A stretch of DNA of 64,000 nt, from contig NC_081824.1 in the NCBI RefSeq assembly GCF_030867095.1, positions 357,387,829-357,451,828 of the forward strand. The letters are read 5' to 3'. Shown one piece after another: positions 59,408 through 64,000 of the stretch (position 1 is its first letter; every line of letters starts with the position of its first letter). The notes under the pieces are model-generated. The model searched no databases. It saw only the letters and a program-made list of their open reading frames with translations, and was not told where the DNA came from. The stretch is from Alligator mississippiensis. Taxonomy: Eukaryota; Chordata; Crocodylia; Alligatoridae. The translations under genes were made by a program, and so were the position numbers.

Positions 59408-61800
59408 CTCTTTCCTGGCAGCCATGAATCTTCTGCTGCCATTGGGAGCAAGGAGGTGGGAGCAGTACCTGTCCCTGCACCTGCACCACCTCCCCTAACT
59501 CCAGAAATAGGCACCAGCAACAGGATGACAGTCTCCTCCACTACAGTTACATCTCCCATCATTAGCCTCCCAGTGCCAGAGGAGGAGCTGGATTTGGAAC
59601 CAGGGGACCTGAGCTCCCTAGCTAAAGAAATTCTGGGGACTGAGGGGGAATCTGATTGTGTGCTCCACCCCCTTAAAAGTTCCCCTAGAGGCAGGTATCC
59701 TTCTCCAGAAGGCACCTCAGAGGAGTTTGTGGGGGAAGGTGGCTCAGCTTCCCCTCTTGTTGTGCCTCTGCCTGCTGAGGAATACAATAAGGCAGGATCC
59801 ACACTCTCAACCCAGAAGCAGGGGGGGTAGTGTAGTGTGGGATCATTTTGAGGTGGCAGATGATCCCAAGTATGCTATCCAGCAGCACTGCAGAAGGCAG
59901 ATAAACTGGGCCAAAGAGGAAACACTTCACCACCACAGTGATGCTGCTGCATCTCAAGAGGCAGCACCCCCTTGCCCTTGCTCCTCCTCAGCCTGGCACA
60001 AGTGGGAGTGTACCCAAAGGGAAGTCCTCCTGTCACTCAAAAGCCCCTATCCCCATGAAGCAGAGGCAGATCACCCTGGATCAGTGAGGGAAAGCTGCAG
60101 ACAAAGTGGGGTGCATTCCAAAAGTGAGTGAGGTCACCTAGAGCATCAGGGAGATGCTTGCTCTGGATAACCAACCCTTCTTAGCTGAGTGACCAGGGTT
60201 CAGGTGGGTCATGGCACTCGTGGCCCCATCCGACCAAATGCCTGCATGCACCACCTTTAGCAGGACAGTGGTGCCCTCCCTGTATGAGGCATGCAGGAAG
60301 TACTTGAGGGAGGAGTTGCACAAGGCAGAGCCACAGGCAGCCTTGCACTTCACCTCAGACATCCAGAGCAGCCAGGGTGGAGATCGCACCTACCTCTCCC
60401 TCACAGGGCACTGGTGCAATCAGTCAGGCCTTCGGTGGGCTCTCCTTCAAGCTGAAGTGATAGATGAGTCCCACATGGCAAGGGAAATCATGGTGGCCAT
60501 AAACTGCATAGTGCAGGGGTGACTCATTCATAGTCACCAACAATGGTGGTAGGTTCATGGTCACTGACAACAGAGTCAATATGGTCAATGCGGTCTGTGG
60601 TGCCAACTTTGTTGACATCCACTGTGTGGCACACAAGTTCCACCTCATAGTCAGGGACACCTTGGAGGGGGACTGGGCTGCTGGTGATGGTGTTGTCACT
60701 ACCACCCACCTCATTTCAAAATGCAGGAAGGTGGTGGGCTACTTTCACCACAGCATCACCCTACTCGCTCAACTAAGAAGGGCTGGCTATCCAGGGGCAA
60801 GAGACTGTGGGAGAAACAGGCAGAGCTGAGCATCCCACAGCACAAAATCATGCAGGATATGGAGACTTGGTGGAACTTCACATACCTGATGCTTAAGAGG
60901 CTGGTGGAGCTACAGAAGTCCATCCATGAGATGGCCATGCTCAGGGAGATTGGGATCAGTGCCCCCCTTAACAAAGCGAAGTGGGATACCATCTCCCAGA
61001 TCTTGGTGGTCCTCAAGCCATTCCTAGAGGCCACCAAGACCCTCAGCACTGCTGATGACCTCCTTACCTAGGTGATCCTTGTAGTGAGGGAACTTGAGAA
61101 CCAAATGGAGATGTTCCAGGGGATCAATGTTCCTGGCTGGGGCAAGCTGCTGTCACCAGAGGTGCAAGCACTGGTGAGGCGGCTGAAGGAGGGCATCAGG
61201 AAATGGCTGGATCCGTTGCACTGCAGTATGATCAACACACTGGCAGGCATGTGCAACCTGAGAGTGAAGGGGAGCATGTGCACTGGCAGCACCAAAACCC
61301 TCAATCACTGGACAGAGGTGCTGGTGAACAGAGTCAGGGAGGCAGAAGGGCAGAGGTGAGGGGATGTGGAAGAGGGGGATCCACTTTCCTGTGCCAGCAC
61401 TCCCAGAACCAGCACCAGTCAGTCTCCTCCACACCAGCCACTGCCAATGTGGGCCAAGGGCATAGCTTCAATGTTGGGGTCCAGATGCACCAGGCCTCAG
61501 CCTCAGGCATGTAGTGTGAAGGCTTCAGTGGCTACCTATCTCACCGAGGACATGGAGCTGCTGGACTACAACCCCTTGGCTTATTGGGCAACCCACAGCC
61601 AGATGTGGTAGGATCTGGCCACGGTTGCTCTGGAACACCTGTCCTGTCCACCGACTAGTGTTCCAAGCGAGAGAGTGTTCAGCATTGCTGGGGATGTTAT
61701 GACACCCCATCGTACCTCCTTGGATCCTGGTTTGGTGGAGCAGCTGGTGTTCTTGAAGGGGAATCTCTCACTGCTGGGGTTCCTCAGTCTCCATCTGTAG
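59408..61800 (+). pseudogene. hAT transposase with BED zinc finger, degraded
   Basis: A hAT transposase binds the element ends through a BED finger and cuts and pastes the element with an RNase H-like fold. Seen in order: an acidic N-terminal region (PEEELDLEPGDLSSLAKEIL); BED finger VWDHFEVADDPKYAIQQHCR, where the expected first cysteine of CxxC is Gln; after a frameshift LLHLKRQHP; an RT-unrelated linker with stops; MALVAPSDQMPACTTFSRTV; LHFTSDIQSS (first Asp, near 60355); MVTDNRVNMVNAV (second Asp, near 60563); IHCVAHKFHLIVRD; ETWWNFTYLMLKRLVEL (expected RW changed to WW); and the dimerisation block SERVFSIAGDVMTPHRTSL (near 61665) with catalytic Glu. At least eight stops or frameshifts are present and there is no credible ATG. 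It resembles ZBED-type hAT transposases; it is not functional. Confidence 0.88.
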
Positions 61801-61845
61801 ACAGAGAGAGTACCACCCTCCTCTCTCCGTCTGCACCTATTTCCT

Positions 61846-61866
61846 TTAAAAAAAAAAAAAAAAAAG
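61846..61866. repeat. Poly-A run
   Basis: About 20 A residues shortly after the transposase stop. Confidence 0.9.
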
Positions 61867-63240
61867 TTAATGCCCCACTCTCAAAGCTGGAGGTGGCACT
61901 GCTGCATCACCAGCCAGCCAGGGAAGAACATCTCACCACTGAGTTCCCATGCCAGGATGAACTTGAAGGTATGAGCTTGGGCTATGGGGAAGGAGGAGGT
62001 CCCTAGTCCTGGGTATGACCACTAAAACTGCACTCTGCCAGTGTCAGGAGGCCTGATGACACTGTTGGTGGCACAGCAGCCCCAGGAAATACCAGGACTA
62101 AGGATCCCCCTGGTGAAAGGTGAGTAGGAAGCACCATAACCTTCAGCTACCACAGTCCTGGCTGACAGGTCTGAGGCTTGCTGGTTACAGTGCAGTTATG
62201 AGACTCCAGGTGAGCTCAGCTTAGCTGCCTGGGATGTCAGCTTTCAAGTTGAAAAACCCTTCATAAGGCTGACTGGCTTCCTGGCCTGCATTGCATGCCA
62301 GCCTCTGGCTTCTTTACTATTTCTTCCATCCAGGAAGAGTACACACACACATGAACTAGATGTTTCCTCAGCCTGATGAAGGGTTTTTCAACCTGAAAGC
62401 TTGCTAAGAAGAATTTTTCCAACTTTTCCATTGGTCTAATAAAAGATATCAGATTGACCCTAAAACCCTTGTCTGGGATACATACTTAGACCAATACAGA
62501 TACAATCTATACCCCTTAACACACACAAGTGACACAAGTTCTACTTTCAGCAGTTTGAGGTGAAGCTTCACAGAAACCCAAGCACCACTCTGCCTGAAAC
62601 CTGGCAGGCCTTCCTCATGCCCACACAAGGGGCTATGTAGGTGGCAGGACCAGTGCTAATGAGGGTGGCCATTTAATGCCCTGCTCTTAGAGTTGGAGGC
62701 AGCAGTTTAGTTTCTCACCAGCCAGTAAGGGAAGAATGTCTCTCTCCTGAGCTCTCATGCCAGAAAGAACTTGAAGGTATAAGGGCTGGGGCTATATAGG
62801 GAGGAAGAGGCCCCACACCATCCTGGGCATGACCTAAAACTGTCCCCTGCAATGGTAGGGAGGCCTGAGTGGGACTGCTGGCAGCACAGCAGCCCCAGGA
62901 AATGCCAGGACCACACAAACCTTCTTGGTGAAAGGCGGGTAGGAGCAGGAGGCACCAGAACCTCCAGCCACCACACAGTCCTGGCTGAGGAAAACCCAGA
63001 TCTGTAAGATCTTTGAGGGGCCTGAGGCTTACTGGTTGCCATGGAATTGTGAGGGTGAGAACAGGGGATACCATCCCTGCAATTTTCACCCCCTGTACCT
63101 TAACACATATACAAAGTCACATATGTCACGAGTTTTGCTTGTCAGCAGCCTAAGGTGCTGTTTCTCAGAAACCCCTGCACCTATCTCCTTGAAACTTAGC
63201 AGGCTTCATGCCCACACAAGAAGCTACCATTCCTGCAATT
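61867..63240. repeat. Direct duplication within the hAT 3' region
   Basis: Module A (61867-62215: TTAATGCCCCACTCTC onward, with GGCACAGCAGCCCCAGGAAA) and B (62510-62640: CACAAGTTCTACTTTCAGCA, then GCCCACACAAGGGGCTA) are repeated as A' (62672-63060) and B' (63110-63240) at clear but diverged similarity. Copy 1 contains an extra small retroposon between A and B; copy 2 does not. The short open frames here are incidental. Confidence 0.8.
62250..62500 (+). mobile_element. Small retroposon, relative of the insert at 46568
   Basis: Contains CCTGATGAAGGGTTTTTCAA, GAAAGCTTGCTAAGAA, TTGGTCTAATAAAAGATATC and the tail GACCCTAAAACCCTTGTCTG. The first part also carries an inverted GAAAAACCCTTCATAAGGCT. 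It is absent from the sister copy of the duplication. Exact ends and target duplication are unclear. Confidence 0.65.
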
Positions 63241-63467
63241 TTTATCTAAATCAGCCAAAAAATAACAAAGTTGTAGGTATTTCAGTGATTCACCATTATA
63301 GTCTATGGCTGAATCTCTCCAAATCAGTGCCGAATCTTCCGAAGCTGATCTGGCTAAATCAACTTGGGACAGTGATCTGAATCTCCAAATTAAGTCACTG
63401 TCCTCTGAATCAGCCAAATCCAAATCTGAGTTGAGTAATTCCCTATTTGCACAGGCCTATTGCTTAT

Positions 63468-64000
63468 GTGTGTATCCCATTTACCCTTTCTACCATATAT
63501 TTAACAGCAGTTAATACATTCCACCAAAGACCACGCATGGGCAGATCCAGGGTTTACTAAAAAGAGGTGCAGAATATGGTCCCTCATACCATGGGATGAT
63601 TGTGAGCAAGGCATGGCTGGAGCCCCCTGGTCAGCAGGGGACACCGGGGAGCCAGACAAGCACATCAAGTGGAGGGATGGACCATGGGCAGATCCAGGAT
63701 TTCAGTTATGGGGGTGAAGCTTCATGCACGTTGAAGACAGCTCATTTTGCATGTATCATACAGCTGAAGGGGATGTTGCTGGAGCCCCTTGGTGTTGTCT
63801 TGGATGCCAAGGATCTCTTAGCAGTTCCTGCTGGAGCTCCACATGGGCTGTGAGCTCTGAGATCACTAGCACAGGCTCTGGCCATGGTCCCTGCTTTCAA
63901 GCAGCTCTCAAGCCTACTGCTCTTTACTCCTTCTATCTACCTTCCACTCTCCCTTGCTGAACAGGACAAGCAGCAGCAGTGCAGAGCCTCCAGAGCCAAG
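63468..64000. other. No gene; diverged direct repeat
   Basis: CATGGGCAGATCCAGG occurs at about 63535 and 63683, each followed after about 100 bp by GCTGGAGCCCCYTGGT, so two diverged copies of a roughly 150-bp unit are present. The remainder to the window end shows no recognised exon or RNA gene. Confidence 0.4.

Larger units (their letters stand above)
58055..63459 (+). mobile_element. hAT DNA transposon relic, 5.4 kb, with 8-bp TSD
   Basis: The left end TATGGGTGTACGAAGC and right end TTTGCACAGGCCTA form a short imperfect inverted repeat. Flanking octamers are TTACTTAT (58047-58054) and TTGCTTAT (63460-63467), 7 of 8 identical. Subterminal regions on both sides are dense in GATTCAG/CTGAATC-like words (58070-58225 and 63236-63440). 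The interior carries a broken BED-type hAT transposase gene (59408-61800). Secondary changes are a CR1 fragment (58703-59058), an 85-bp tandem repeat (59061-59250), a duplicated 3' module and a small retroposon (62250-62500). A deleted foldback relative lies at 26634-27400. Confidence 0.87.

Noticed and set aside
59456..59830. Separate host gene encoding a proline-rich 124-residue protein
   Set aside because: It starts at GTG, not ATG, and is the N-terminal part of the hAT transposase gene.
60211..60522. Domesticated ZBED-type host gene
   Set aside because: The frame is broken on both sides, and the element still has its own termini and target duplication, so it is a transposon relic.

Overview
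The window is vertebrate nuclear DNA, most likely crocodilian (alligator-like). The evidence is a dense population of 5'-truncated CR1 LINEs with the typical 3' ends (repeated TCATAGAT or CTATGAAA octamers beside a GGAAGGGACCTC motif), many palindromic MITEs that start GGGCACATCTACATG (they look like the crocodilian Chompy elements, named from memory), many hAT MITEs with 8-bp target duplications, a Penelope-like relic and GC-rich LTRs. No bacterial or viral gene organisation is present.

Only one host exon is convincing: 43128-43299 (+). It has a polypyrimidine/AG acceptor and a GT donor and encodes 57 residues with six cysteines, which I recognise as the cysteine-rich domain of NALF1 (FAM155A), the extracellular partner of the NALCN sodium leak channel. 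The remainder would then be intron: at least 43.1 kb upstream and 20.7 kb downstream, matching the very large introns known for this gene.

Layout. 0.5-4 kb: palindromic MITEs and a hAT MITE. 4.1-7.1 kb: a degraded Penelope-like retrotransposon (-) split by two CR1s and a foldback hAT MITE. 7.4-10 kb: a hAT MITE, then plain intron. 10-14.6 kb: palindromic MITEs that received a solo LTR (TSD ATCAC), a second LTR-like insert with a related minisatellite, and a foldback hAT MITE. 15-26.5 kb: two MITEs, an old internally deleted CR1, a foldback MITE, a possible Helitron end, and a CR1 interrupted by a hAT MITE. 26.5-28.9 kb: a palindromic MITE holding a foldback hAT and a young CR1 with a long open RT frame. 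30-40 kb: hAT MITEs, SINE-like fragments, a CR1 with a 153-bp tandem duplication, a minisatellite and another CR1. 40.2-46.4 kb: the exon neighbourhood, with no CR1, LTR or hAT MITE that I recognise. 46.4-54.5 kb: a foldback MITE holding a small retroposon, further MITEs and several CR1s. 54.8-56.9 kb: a long CR1. 58.05-63.46 kb: a 5.4-kb hAT transposon relic with 8-bp TSD, a broken BED-type transposase gene and a duplicated 3' region.

The mobile elements do not act together. Their nesting gives a relative insertion history of one giant intron. No functional tRNA, rRNA, CRISPR array or operon was found.
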